Assembly (NCBI GenBank): GCA_964215915.1
Contig: CAXPEB010000062.1
Coordinates: 33,084 to 97,083, forward strand
From: UBA8524 sp964215915
GTDB lineage: Bacteria > Bacteroidota > Bacteroidia > UBA8524
Reading direction: 5' to 3'
Length of the DNA stretch: 64,000 bases
Of the stretch, positions 10,401 to 18,472 are shown piece after piece (the stretch's first letter is position 1; every line of letters starts with the position of its first letter). Below the pieces are notes generated by a model. The model saw only the letters and a program-made list of their open reading frames with translations, did no database searches and was not told the origin of the DNA. Both the position numbers and the translations under genes were made by a program.

Positions 10401-12903
10401 GGCTGAACTTGTCACGGGAGTCTACAGCAACAAAGCGCATCGTTACCGGCGACCGGGTAGAAACATAGTAGTCTTCCAACCGTATCCCGAAATAGGTTTT
10501 CTGGGTATAGATGGAAGTACTTTTCATGATATTTACAGGTCGTCCGCTTTCATCAAAAGCCGTACAGTACAGGTCGAGGCTAACCATGCCCGTTCCCTTG
10601 AAGCTATTATCCACGTAAAGGTCTTCCCGGATCATGCCGTCGCTTCCCGTTTTGCCTTCCCGCACCAATCCCGAGGGAGATTTTCGCTCATTACCATGGA
10701 AGGAGTATTCCGGGTATTGCTTGCTGATATAGTTCCTCCTGTCGAATTGGTAAGTCAGTTCGTATTTCCGGTTAGCGGCCGGCGGACCGTACAGGTTCTG
10801 AACAAAAGCCGAGAAGTGCACGGTATCTCCCACATTGTAGCGGTCACGGTCCAGTTTGGGCTTGATCCGCAGCCTGTCGGGCATAAACTCTTCTACCTGA
10901 ACGCTGTAAGTGTTTAGCAAAGCATCGTTGCCATTGTATACCTGGAAGCGGTAGTAACCGGTTTGAGCAAAATCGGGCAGGTCGAAATGCGTTTCCACCG
11001 CTCCTTGTTTGTTGGTTTTAGCCTTTTCCGATTTGAATTCTTTGCCGTTAGGCATGATTAGTTTCAGTTTCACCGGAATCTCATTCGGAGATTCCCAGGC
11101 TTCCGTACGTATGATGGTGTTGAGATCAATACGTTCTCCGGGACGATACAGGTTACGTGGTCCGTAGATATAGGCATCAAAACCGGTACTGCTTTTATAG
11201 CGCCCGCCAACATCAAACCGGGAAGATTCCACCCGGGTATCGGAGAAAGGAGCGAAGTTGAAGTCATTGCCCGACCTCACGGTGACCATAGCCGGTTCGA
11301 ATCCGCTTGCATTTTTTTCCAGGTCATCAAAGACCACGATGCCGTCGTTATCGGTTTTTGCCCGCATCATGATCTGGTTGTTCTTACTTACCAGGCTTAC
11401 TTCCACGTCTCCCAGAGCCCTTGTGTCCAGGATGCTGTGTGCCATCACCATAACTTTGTTGTCCATCACCTTGGTGATAAGTCCCACATCCGACACGGAA
11501 ACCAGCTTACTCGCGTTTACATAGCGCTCCTTTTTGGAGTTGACCTTCACATAATAAATGCCCCGGTATTCATTATTTCCACCGGGCAGATCAAGGTTCA
11601 GCAGGCGAACCCCGTTAACCTTGGGAAGCCCTGAGGTATGGATGTCTTTTTCCAGGATCACCTGGCTGTAATGGCCTTCGTCGTCTTCGGAGTATGACCG
11701 CGACTGATACACATATTCTTCCAGCTCATAATCGTAATCCCAGTCGCCATAGGACTTGTGCCGCAGATAGGACAGGATATTGTTCTCAAAGATCTTATAC
11801 ACCGTCACATGCACTTCCTCCACATTTACGACATGGATACCGATATTCCGCTGCCCTTTGCTGCTTAGGTAAATGCCATCCTGGTGGGTGAAGGTAAGGC
11901 TGGGCTTGAGTTCCCCGAAACTGAGTTTTTTGATGTAGTTCTCTTCCAGCTTGCCACCCAGTTCCCCTTCGAGTTTGGTGTTGAGGGTAAGGGTATAGAC
12001 CTGGGTGAGGTCAAAAGGTCCCTCAATACTGAAACCGTTGTCCAGGGTCCGGGTAGTGGTCGCCACCTGCGGAGAAATCCCAAAGCAGGCTGAGAGGTCG
12101 GTGTTTATCAGGGATTGCGAAGTTTCCACCAGGATAGTACCGGTTCCGTTTTCGTAGGTGGCAGTAATATCCTGAATATCCAGTCGCAGGCGGGAGGGGA
12201 GAACCTGACTCACTTCCTGAACCTGCTTGCTTGTTTTTTCCATACCGGCGATGGGAAGACCTTCTTTGACTTTTGCCCGAAGCAGGACATCCTCCTTGCC
12301 TTTGTCACCCGGGTTGGCCATCACCGTAATGTCGCGGGATGCTCCGCTTCCGCTAACTTCCCAATCAACCCGGGTATCATCGGCATACAATTCCAGGAAG
12401 GGCTGCAGTGATCCCGGATCAACGGGGTAATTGAATAGGAGTTTGACCCCGATTTTTACCTGATTGGAAGCCTTGTCACGGGTCCAGTAGGCAGAAAGGC
12501 TCTCCGGTTTGAGGTAAGGGGTATGGAAAGTATAACCCTCTTTCAGTTCTTTGGCCAGGTAGAGTTTTTTCTCGCTCGCAAAATCGAGTACGGCGTCATT
12601 GATACGGATGGTATATTCCGTACTGGGATCGAAACCCTTATTGGGTGAAAAGACCAGCACCTGTTTGCTTTCCCATTTGAATCGACCCTGAACTTCGGGC
12701 TCTATGCGGGCATAGTCCACGGAATCCCATCTCCCGATCCGTTCTTCCGGAACCAGGTCGTGGCTGAAGGTGAAACTCAGGTTTTGCTGCACCTGGACTT
12801 CATCTCCGAAATTCCGGGAATTCAGGGCAACTTCATTTTCAGGCCGACGGCTGCAGGAGCTGAGCAGGAGACCGACGGTAAGCAACAGGATCAGTTTTTT
12901 CAT
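7468..12903 (-). CDS. Bacterial alpha-2-macroglobulin family lipoprotein with thioester
   Basis: A large (1811 residues) broad-range protease trap thought to guard the periplasm, of the YfhM/MG2 family. The ATG at 12903 is used; a TTG six bases upstream is less likely. The lipobox LLLSSC (Cys17) anchors it to a membrane. Several macroglobulin beta-sandwich domains follow, with an MG2-type segment near YIYGPRNLYRPGERIDL (about 570-590) and bait-region-type sequence around 870-1100. The thioester motif GCVEQ lies at about 1348-1352 (Cys1349), so the covalent-trapping chemistry should be intact. A TED/complement-like helical region and a C-terminal receptor-like domain follow. The usual partner pbpC is absent; a MepA-like murein endopeptidase follows instead. 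Confidence 0.9.
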   Translation of the reverse strand: MKKLILLLTVGLLLSSCSRRPENEVALNSRNFGDEVQVQQNLSFTFSHDLVPEERIGRWDSVDYARIEPEVQGRFKWESKQVLVFSPNKGFDPSTEYTIRINDAVLDFASEKKLYLAKELKEGYTFHTPYLKPESLSAYWTRDKASNQVKIGVKLLFNYPVDPGSLQPFLELYADDTRVDWEVSGSGASRDITVMANPGDKGKEDVLLRAKVKEGLPIAGMEKTSKQVQEVSQVLPSRLRLDIQDITATYENGTGTILVETSQSLINTDLSACFGISPQVATTTRTLDNGFSIEGPFDLTQVYTLTLNTKLEGELGGKLEENYIKKLSFGELKPSLTFTHQDGIYLSSKGQRNIGIHVVNVEEVHVTVYKIFENNILSYLRHKSYGDWDYDYELEEYVYQSRSYSEDDEGHYSQVILEKDIHTSGLPKVNGVRLLNLDLPGGNNEYRGIYYVKVNSKKERYVNASKLVSVSDVGLITKVMDNKVMVMAHSILDTRALGDVEVSLVSKNNQIMMRAKTDNDGIVVFDDLEKNASGFEPAMVTVRSGNDFNFAPFSDTRVESSRFDVGGRYKSSTGFDAYIYGPRNLYRPGERIDLNTIIRTEAWESPNEIPVKLKLIMPNGKEFKSEKAKTNKQGAVETHFDLPDFAQTGYYRFQVYNGNDALLNTYSVQVEEFMPDRLRIKPKLDRDRYNVGDTVHFSAFVQNLYGPPAANRKYELTYQFDRRNYISKQYPEYSFHGNERKSPSGLVREGKTGSDGMIREDLYVDNSFKGTGMVSLDLYCTAFDESGRPVNIMKSTSIYTQKTYFGIRLEDYYVSTRSPVTMRFVAVDSRDKFSRGAKAELELIRLEWQNVIESGGSHYRYRSVKVEKTVLKKNITFGSSPYELAYTPLVSGEYEVRIKEPGSNGYAYYRFYAYGWGNTQSGSFKVDSEGQIEMETDKDHYEVGDQVKVLLKTPFSGKVLVSIERDDVFEYKVIETDKKSAEFTFTLKDEHAPNVYVAATLFRPMDGTGMPLTVAHGYVPVMAEKKSSRLPLEIMAVDKSRSKTKQKITIKSKPSSDIEVTFAAVDEGILQLRNFDSPDPHAFFYRKRALEVTSYDIYEYLLPELSSKKSTGGGAGAFKEGGQKRANPLANKRVKLVSKWSGILRTNSRGEATYELDIPQFNGELRLMAVAWKDGAFGSASKSMTVADPLVVNTGLPRFLSPNDEVSLPVNVANTTGKSANTRIRIKTSGPLEVNGSSGGELTVAANEEGVSTFTLKAKPDIGAGKITVEVSGLGETFTEELDITVRPAAPLTFNHYSGMLEAGNHPITLGQFNDMIPQSRSVHVLVSRSPLTQFTKELKKLLGYPHGCVEQTTSKAFPQLYLAQFIKEHVHYLSDEDELNPEFNVRAAITKLSSMQQYNGAMSYWPGSYNESYWGTVFATHFLLEAKKAGYEVNQNVLDKALSYLSYKNREKYSEPEWYMHNGMWTTRRIVNRAQVYGLYVLALAGKADKPLMNHYKANASLLASDSRYLLGAAFAMIGDRKSFEQLAPIGFPNETLRAELGGNFASNVRNMAISLHTLIEVDPDNKQIPDLTRMLSEQFKLRRYHNTQELVFTLLSLGKLYRSNAGSNSSAIVKAGNKIIGRFDGSKDLKILRDDIEDGHLSIEVNGSGKLYYYAEVSGIPANGEVDERDNYLRVRRSFYDRFGNPITNNRFTQNQLVVVKISVSSIMGTSIENVAVTDMLPAGFEVENPRLNDLPGMDWIRDKSSPDYYDFRDDRVNLYMEAFSSQRNYYYMVRAVSKGRYRLGPVAGDAMYNGEYHSYHGSGWITIE

Positions 12904-13043
12904 GAACAAATCGGATTGGTTTTTCTTGACCCCTGTAAGTTAGGGATTTGTATAAAAGGGCAACGTGTTCCGGTCAGGAAATCTGATGTTTGGGGCTGAT
13001 TTTTTATCTGCGGCCGCTTCCGGCCGATTTTGGCGAAAAAAGA

Positions 13044-13051
13044 TAACTTTG
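13044..13051 (+). promoter_or_regulatory. Candidate -7 box (TAACTTTG) of guaA
   Basis: An exact TAnnTTTG match ending 14 bases before the guaA ATG. The -33 position does not carry TTG, so the call rests on one box. Confidence 0.4.
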
Positions 13052-13065
13052 CCGCTTCTTCCCGT

Positions 13066-14592
13066 ATGACAGAAAAAATCATCATCCTAGACTGTGGCTC
13101 TCAGTATACCCAGTTGATCGCACGCAGGGTCCGTGAACTGAATGTGTATTCGGAAATCCATCCGTATAACCATATTCCGGAGCTGGATGACAGCGTGAAA
13201 GGAGTGATCCTTTCCGGGTCTCCCTATTCCGTCCGCGACCACCATGCCCCGCAGATCGACCTTAGCGGTATCCGCAAAAAATACCCGCTCCTGGCAGTAT
13301 GTTACGGAGCTCAGTACCTGGCCCAGACAGGTGGAGGGGAAGTAGAAGCCAGCCGGCACCGTGAATATGGCCGGGCGGCGCTTAGCTCCACCGGTAAATC
13401 CGAATTGTTCAGCGGAATGAAAACGGCATCGGTGGTATGGATGTCGCACGGGGATACCATTACCCGCTTACCGGATGATTTTGAAGTGATTGCTTCCACA
13501 GAATCGGTGGCTAATGCGGCCTTCCGGATCAAAGACGAACTCACCTACGGTATCCAATTCCATCCGGAAGTAACCCACAGCGAAGAAGGCAGCCTTCTCC
13601 TGAAAAATTTTGTTCACGGTATCTGCGGTTGTAAAGACGAGTGGACTCCCGAACATTTTATTGAGAGCACGGTAAGCGATATCCGCAAACAGGTAGGCGA
13701 TGACAAGGTAGTACTCGGTTTGAGCGGAGGTGTGGATTCATCTGTGGCCGCCGTACTGATCGAAGAAGCAATAGGCGATCGCCTTCAGTGTATCTTTATC
13801 GATAACGGATTACTGCGCAAGGATGAGTTCGACAGCGTGCTGGCCAGTTACGCGAATATGGGACTTAATGTCAAAGGAGTTCGGGCCGGAAACTTGTTTC
13901 TGGAAGCCCTGGCCGGCGTGACTGACCCGGAAGCCAAACGTAAAGCGATTGGTAAGGTCTTTATCGATGTTTTTGAAGAAGAAGCAAATGCCATAGAAGG
14001 GGCCCGTTGGCTGGCTCAGGGAACCATATACCCGGACGTAATTGAGTCGGTGAGTGTAAAAGGTCCCAGTGCCACCATTAAATCGCACCACAATGTAGGT
14101 GGCTTGCCGGAAAAAATGAACCTGAAAGTGCTGGAACCGCTGCGCCTTTTGTTTAAGGACGAGGTGAGGCGGGTAGGACGGGCACTTGAGATTGATAGCG
14201 CCATCCTGGACCGTCATCCGTTCCCCGGACCGGGTCTTGCCATCCGTGTTCTGGGAGAGGTGACTGCAGAAAAGGTGCGTATCACACAGGAAGCCGATGC
14301 ACTCTTTATCAATGGCCTTAAAGATCATGGTCTCTACGATAAAGTATGGCAGGCAGGAGCCATCTTCCTCCCGGTAAATTCGGTTGGGGTGATGGGCGAT
14401 GAGCGGACTTATGAAAATGTGATCTGTTTACGGGCGGTAACGAGCGTAGACGGAATGACGGCCGACTGGGGGCATTTGCCTCATGAGTTTCTGGCCCGGA
14501 TATCGAATCAAATCATCAATCAGGTAAAAGGAATTAACCGGGTAGTCTATGACATCAGCTCAAAACCACCTGCAACGATCGAATGGGAATAA
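13066..14592 (+). CDS. guaA: GMP synthase (glutamine-hydrolysing)
   Basis: Converts XMP to GMP with glutamine and ATP, the last step of guanine nucleotide synthesis. The 508 residues from the ATG at 13066 match the family; an upstream TTG (13030) would add 12 residues with no family counterpart. The glutamine amidotransferase domain (1-190) has the nucleophile in AVCYGAQY and the His/Glu pair in GIQFHPEVTHSEEG. The ATP-pyrophosphatase domain has the P-loop LGLSGGVDSSVAA (about 217-229), and the dimerisation domain ends in PPATIEWE. It heads an operon: the next gene starts 44 bases before the guaA stop. Confidence 0.97.
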   Translation: MTEKIIILDCGSQYTQLIARRVRELNVYSEIHPYNHIPELDDSVKGVILSGSPYSVRDHHAPQIDLSGIRKKYPLLAVCYGAQYLAQTGGGEVEASRHREYGRAALSSTGKSELFSGMKTASVVWMSHGDTITRLPDDFEVIASTESVANAAFRIKDELTYGIQFHPEVTHSEEGSLLLKNFVHGICGCKDEWTPEHFIESTVSDIRKQVGDDKVVLGLSGGVDSSVAAVLIEEAIGDRLQCIFIDNGLLRKDEFDSVLASYANMGLNVKGVRAGNLFLEALAGVTDPEAKRKAIGKVFIDVFEEEANAIEGARWLAQGTIYPDVIESVSVKGPSATIKSHHNVGGLPEKMNLKVLEPLRLLFKDEVRRVGRALEIDSAILDRHPFPGPGLAIRVLGEVTAEKVRITQEADALFINGLKDHGLYDKVWQAGAIFLPVNSVGVMGDERTYENVICLRAVTSVDGMTADWGHLPHEFLARISNQIINQVKGINRVVYDISSKPPATIEWE

Positions 14593-15832
14593 GCTCTGGG
14601 GCGTCCTGTTCCTGGTGCTGATGGCCGGCATGGCCTGCAGTGCTTCCCGGACAGGCACCGTTCTGGATAACCGGCAACCGACCGGAGATACGGAACAAAC
14701 GGAGGAGGAAATTCCCGACAAACTCAAGCAGGAGGAAGAAATAAAGGAACAGAAAGAGGCAGCTATGCCGGAGTTCGACCGCGATTTCCATGTGGTGCTG
14801 TTTCTTCCGTTTTCTCTTCATAAAGAAATACTTCCCGGAAGCAAAGATTATAAGGTACTGGAGGGCGTAAGCGACTATTACCAGGGAATATTGCTGGCCT
14901 TGCAGCAACTCAAACAAGAGGGCATACAGGTAACGCTTCATGTGCACGATACCCGAAAGGATTCTGCCTATACAGTGAAGCTTGCCCGAAGCCTGGATCT
15001 AAGCGAAACCGATTTGGTTATCGGTCCGCTGGACCGGAAAATATTCGAAGCAGTGGCAACGATTTGTGCCGAACAGGAGATCCCGGTAGTTTCTCCGTTC
15101 ACACTGCCCAACTCTTCCGTTACCGCCAATGCATTCGCTTTTTATTGCGGCCCGCCCCTGGAAGCCTATGGAATGAAGGTGGCGCGTTACCTGCTGGCAC
15201 AACGGCCGAAAGGAAGCATTCTCCATCTTAGCGACGGTTCGGCTACCGAAAAAGCATTTATGCGAGGTTTCCAGTCGGTTTCCGGCGCTGAAAAGCTCAC
15301 CCTGATCCGGAAAAAGATAGAAGGCAATACGGATTACAGTTTTCTTCTGAATAAGAAGGATTCCGTTTTGAATTACGTATTGATTCCCAGTGATAACGAA
15401 TACCAGTCGAATATGGCCCTGCGCTCTTTCAAGAAGGCGGAGGAGGATGAGGTCCCTGTTCGGGTTTTCGGTATGGATTCCTGGCTGAACTTCCGTGATC
15501 CGGAAATGGACCACTGGGAAAAGCTTAATACTACACTGGTAACAGCCTTTTTCAGTGACGATAGCGACAGCAGCTACCAGCGTTTCTATCATGCCTTTCG
15601 TGCCGAACATACTATCCCTCCGGGAGAATATGCTTTGAGGGGATATGATCAGATGCTCTTTTTTGGCAATGCCATGATGGCTTTTGGAAAGTACTTCCCC
15701 GGCTATATAACGGGAACAGCTTTCCGGGGAATAGGAGTCGATTACTACTGGACCCGCGGTTCAAAGGTGGTGGAGAACAGGGCGTTGCGCTTTATTGAAT
15801 TTGACGAATACCGCTTCCACATAGTCCCATGA
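14549..15832 (+). CDS. Lipoprotein with type I periplasmic-binding-protein fold
   Basis: A 427-residue envelope protein with a substrate-binding-like fold. After a hydrophobic stretch (KLWGVLFLVLMAGMAC, Cys about 30) comes a charged, Glu/Lys-rich linker (about 45-75). The Peripla_BP_6-like domain (about 80-400) has VVLFLPF, a GILLALQQL helix, DLVIGPLD and IPVVSPF. In Flavobacteriia, a protein with an N-terminal LysM repeat and this fold often sits next to guaA (from memory). Here no LysM repeat is visible, so this is a shorter form. It overlaps guaA by 44 bases and rsmB by 4 (ATGA), indicating translational coupling. The ligand is unknown. Confidence 0.75.
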   Translation: MTSAQNHLQRSNGNKLWGVLFLVLMAGMACSASRTGTVLDNRQPTGDTEQTEEEIPDKLKQEEEIKEQKEAAMPEFDRDFHVVLFLPFSLHKEILPGSKDYKVLEGVSDYYQGILLALQQLKQEGIQVTLHVHDTRKDSAYTVKLARSLDLSETDLVIGPLDRKIFEAVATICAEQEIPVVSPFTLPNSSVTANAFAFYCGPPLEAYGMKVARYLLAQRPKGSILHLSDGSATEKAFMRGFQSVSGAEKLTLIRKKIEGNTDYSFLLNKKDSVLNYVLIPSDNEYQSNMALRSFKKAEEDEVPVRVFGMDSWLNFRDPEMDHWEKLNTTLVTAFFSDDSDSSYQRFYHAFRAEHTIPPGEYALRGYDQMLFFGNAMMAFGKYFPGYITGTAFRGIGVDYYWTRGSKVVENRALRFIEFDEYRFHIVP

Positions 15833-16998
15833 GCCGGCTGTTTCGCCGTATGGAGCAGGTGCAGGAGCTGCTGGAGGGATGGACGGATCGTCAACCTTTT
15901 CCTCTGTATTTTAAACAATGTTCCCGCCGTCACCGGGAATGGGGGAGTCGCGACCGAAAAGAAATCCTGGATCTTGCCTATACGTTATTCCGTTGCGGAC
16001 ATTGCCTGCCTGCGGATTTGGATATACCCCGAAAGCTTAGCCTCGCCATATTCCTGTTTTCCCCTGATCTCCGCAACTGGCCGGAGGAATTGCTGGAAAA
16101 TAACCGGCTTCCCGGAGAACTGTTTCCGCGGAATACCAGCGTAACCGGGCGTTTGAAACAGCTAAAAGAATGGCAACCCGGCATCACCACCGTTTACCCT
16201 GCCCCTAGTCGCATATCGGAAGCCCTGGATACGGAACGCCTTACCAATCAGCTGGCACAGGAAAGTGCACTGTTTTTTCGGGTTCGTAAAACGTTTACCG
16301 GTAAAGTGGAAACACTTCTGCATGATGCCGGTGTCACCTATTCGCGAGAAGGTTCCTGTATCCGTCTTCCCCTGGGTACCGATCTTTCACGTATTCTGGG
16401 AAAAGAGATGGATCAATACGGAACCGTACAGGATGCAGCTTCTCAGGAAGTTGTGAGGGGCCTGGAATGGACGGGGAAACGGGTTTGGGATACCTGTTCG
16501 GCTTCCGGAGGAAAAGCCCTGCAGCTAATGGAGGAATATCCAGGCATTCGGCTTACCTGTTCGGACATTCGTCCATCCATACTTAAAAACCTTGAGTTGC
16601 GCTTCAAAGAAAGTCGTCTACCTCTTCCCGAGATTCAGGTGGTTGACCTTGACAAGCCCGGAGCGTTTCCGCCAAATTCTTTTGATGCCCTGCTCTGCGA
16701 TGTCCCCTGCAGTGGCAGCGGCACATTCAGGAGGAACCCGGACGCCATGTACCGTTTCTCCGAAAAAGAACTTGCGGATTATTCCGCCCTTCAGCGTGCC
16801 ATTGTAAGCAATGCCTTACCGGCTCTCAGGGAGGGAGGGGAATTGCTGTATGCTACTTGTTCGGTTTATAGGGATGAAAACGAAGAGCAGGTGGCTTACC
16901 TGGAAGCCCGGGGAATGCAATTGATAGCGTCTTCTTACCTGGATAAAAGCGAGGAGGGAGGCGATATCTTATTCCGAGCCTTATTCAAAAAGCCCTGA
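15829..16998 (+). CDS. RsmB-like rRNA (cytosine-C5) methyltransferase
   Basis: A SAM-dependent RNA m5C methyltransferase of the NOL1/NOP2/Sun family, probably modifying 16S rRNA. The 389 residues comprise a short NusB-like N-terminal part (about 1-60), a middle region, and the catalytic Rossmann domain (about 215-389). It has the SAM-binding segment DTCSASGGKALQL, the motif IV cysteine loop CDVPCSGSGTFRRNPD and the motif VI nucleophile LLYATCSVYRDENE. Both conserved cysteines are present. Its start overlaps the preceding lipoprotein stop (ATGA), and its end overlaps rnhA on the other strand by 18 bases. The exact target base cannot be read from the sequence. Confidence 0.88.
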   Translation: MSRLFRRMEQVQELLEGWTDRQPFPLYFKQCSRRHREWGSRDRKEILDLAYTLFRCGHCLPADLDIPRKLSLAIFLFSPDLRNWPEELLENNRLPGELFPRNTSVTGRLKQLKEWQPGITTVYPAPSRISEALDTERLTNQLAQESALFFRVRKTFTGKVETLLHDAGVTYSREGSCIRLPLGTDLSRILGKEMDQYGTVQDAASQEVVRGLEWTGKRVWDTCSASGGKALQLMEEYPGIRLTCSDIRPSILKNLELRFKESRLPLPEIQVVDLDKPGAFPPNSFDALLCDVPCSGSGTFRRNPDAMYRFSEKELADYSALQRAIVSNALPALREGGELLYATCSVYRDENEEQVAYLEARGMQLIASSYLDKSEEGGDILFRALFKKP

Positions 16999-17466
16999 TT
17001 CCTTCTGCTTTTCTTCCTTCTCAAAAACTTCGTCAACTTTGAGCGGTCCGTTATCGGCAGCCTGGGTGGCAAGGAAATCACAACGTTCGTTAAGCGGGTG
17101 ACCGGCATGGCCTTTCACCCAGTGCATATGGGGTTTGTATTTGGCCAGGTATGGAATCAGCAGACGCCAGAGGTCGCTGTTTTTCTTTCCTTTGAATCCG
17201 GTTCTTACCCAACCCTGTAGCCAGTTTTTGGTGATGGCATCGTGCACGTATTTGCTGTCGGTATAGATATGAATGGGGAGGTCATTGCGTTTCAGGCACT
17301 GAAGCCCGCGGATCACGGCCAGCAGTTCCATTCGGTTATTGGTGGTGCGGCGGAAGCCTTCAGCCAGTTCCTTGCGGTGCGGACCGGCCAGTAATACTAC
17401 CCCGTATCCTCCGGGACCGGGATTTCCCCGGGCGGCACCGTCAGTATAGATCAGAATTTTGTCCAA
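16981..17466 (-). CDS. rnhA: Ribonuclease HI
   Basis: Degrades the RNA strand of RNA-DNA hybrids. The start is set at TTG 17466: GGAGG lies a few bases upstream, the resulting 161 residues match the family, and a longer frame from 17583 would overlap the glycosyltransferase by 89 bases with unrelated sequence. All active-site residues are visible: Asp in IYTDGAARGNPGPGGYG, Glu in NNRMELLA, Asp in YTDSKYV, and His/Asp in VKGHAGHPLNERCD. It is the third gene of the histidine kinase-glycosyltransferase-rnhA run and is convergent with rsmB. Confidence 0.95.
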   Translation of the reverse strand: MDKILIYTDGAARGNPGPGGYGVVLLAGPHRKELAEGFRRTTNNRMELLAVIRGLQCLKRNDLPIHIYTDSKYVHDAITKNWLQGWVRTGFKGKKNSDLWRLLIPYLAKYKPHMHWVKGHAGHPLNERCDFLATQAADNGPLKVDEVFEKEEKQKESGLFE

Positions 17467-17494
17467 GCCTCCAAGTATACGGTTTTTGGCAGGA

Positions 17495-18472
17495 TCAGGC
17501 GCAGGAAAAGAAGTCAATTCCCGGCCTGAACCCCTTTTGCCTGAAGAAATCCCTGACTTTCTCTCTGCTCCCGCCTTGTGCAATCAGGCTTAGTACCACC
17601 CAGTTGCCTGGTCCGGGAGTGTCTTCCGGCCTGAGGTAAGGGAAAGGATAAGGTTTTTTAGGGAGTATGTCGGTCCAGGCATCTGCCTGCAATCCCTCGT
17701 TTTGCAACAGGTTCGATAAACGGTGACAGGTATCGCTGCTTCCACAAAGTAGCACCTTATGTTTCCGGAGATGAGGTTTCAGGAAGCGGGCCTTTACCGC
17801 GGCAAATGCTTCTTCCGAATAATTGGGGTGATTTCTGCTGAGCCTTTCGGGAGGGTCGTGCCAGTCGAGCAAAACTTCAGGAACTTTAGCGATCTTAATT
17901 CCGTTTTCCATCCAGCGAAGAAGCAGCTCGTAGTCTTCCGGTACGGCTTCCGTGGCGTAGGGGCCAAACTTTCGGATCAGGCTGCTTCTGAAGCAAAGGC
18001 TGGGATGTGCAAGAGGAGATTCACGGAATCTTTCTTCAAAGTGGGCCTGCTCCTCCACCAGTGCGTTTTGCCAGTCTACATAGGCAGAATAACCCTTGGC
18101 ATTCTGATCGGAAACAAAGCGGGTGCGGCAACCTGTCGCACCGAGATCGCTTCTTTTTTCCAGCAGGCGGATTTGTTTTTCAAACCGGGTCGGATAGGCA
18201 TAATCATCCGCATCCATACGTCCGATAAATCGGCCCCGGGCGGCCAGTAACCCGGTGTTAAGCGCAAAAGATATCCCTTTGCGTGCTTCGGAAAGCGGAC
18301 GTATTTTCGGGTCGGTATGACGCAGGGTCACCTCTTCGGGAAAGGGTCTGTTATCGTTATGAATAAGGAGCAATTCAAAATCGCGGTAGCTTTGATCAAG
18401 TATGCTGAGAATGGCCCTGTCCAGGGTTTCATCATTTTTCAGAAAGGGGAGGAGGATACTAAGCTTCGGCAT
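17495..18472 (-). CDS. Family 2 glycosyltransferase
   Basis: A nucleotide-sugar-dependent inverting glycosyltransferase, likely for a surface polysaccharide or a glycoprotein. The 325 residues start with PKLSILLPFLKNDETLDRAI, the typical GT2 first strand and helix. The metal-binding DxD site is in IGRMDADDYAYPTRFEKQ (about 90-107), and an acceptor-side motif is in VPEDYELLLRWMENG. No transmembrane segment is visible, so it is cytoplasmic. The ATG at 18472 overlaps the kinase stop by 14 bases; GTG 18478 is an alternative. There is no polysaccharide gene cluster nearby, so the acceptor is unknown. Confidence 0.85.
   Translation of the reverse strand: MPKLSILLPFLKNDETLDRAILSILDQSYRDFELLLIHNDNRPFPEEVTLRHTDPKIRPLSEARKGISFALNTGLLAARGRFIGRMDADDYAYPTRFEKQIRLLEKRSDLGATGCRTRFVSDQNAKGYSAYVDWQNALVEEQAHFEERFRESPLAHPSLCFRSSLIRKFGPYATEAVPEDYELLLRWMENGIKIAKVPEVLLDWHDPPERLSRNHPNYSEEAFAAVKARFLKPHLRKHKVLLCGSSDTCHRLSNLLQNEGLQADAWTDILPKKPYPFPYLRPEDTPGPGNWVVLSLIAQGGSREKVRDFFRQKGFRPGIDFFSCA

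Noticed and set aside
7468..12903. Frameshift or truncation in the very large gene
   Set aside because: The frame is open from lipobox to end, the thioester is intact and the length is normal for the family.
12904..13065. Purine riboswitch upstream of guaA
   Set aside because: The 162-base gap has no purine-aptamer-like paired core that I can see and only a TAACTTTG box close to the ATG.
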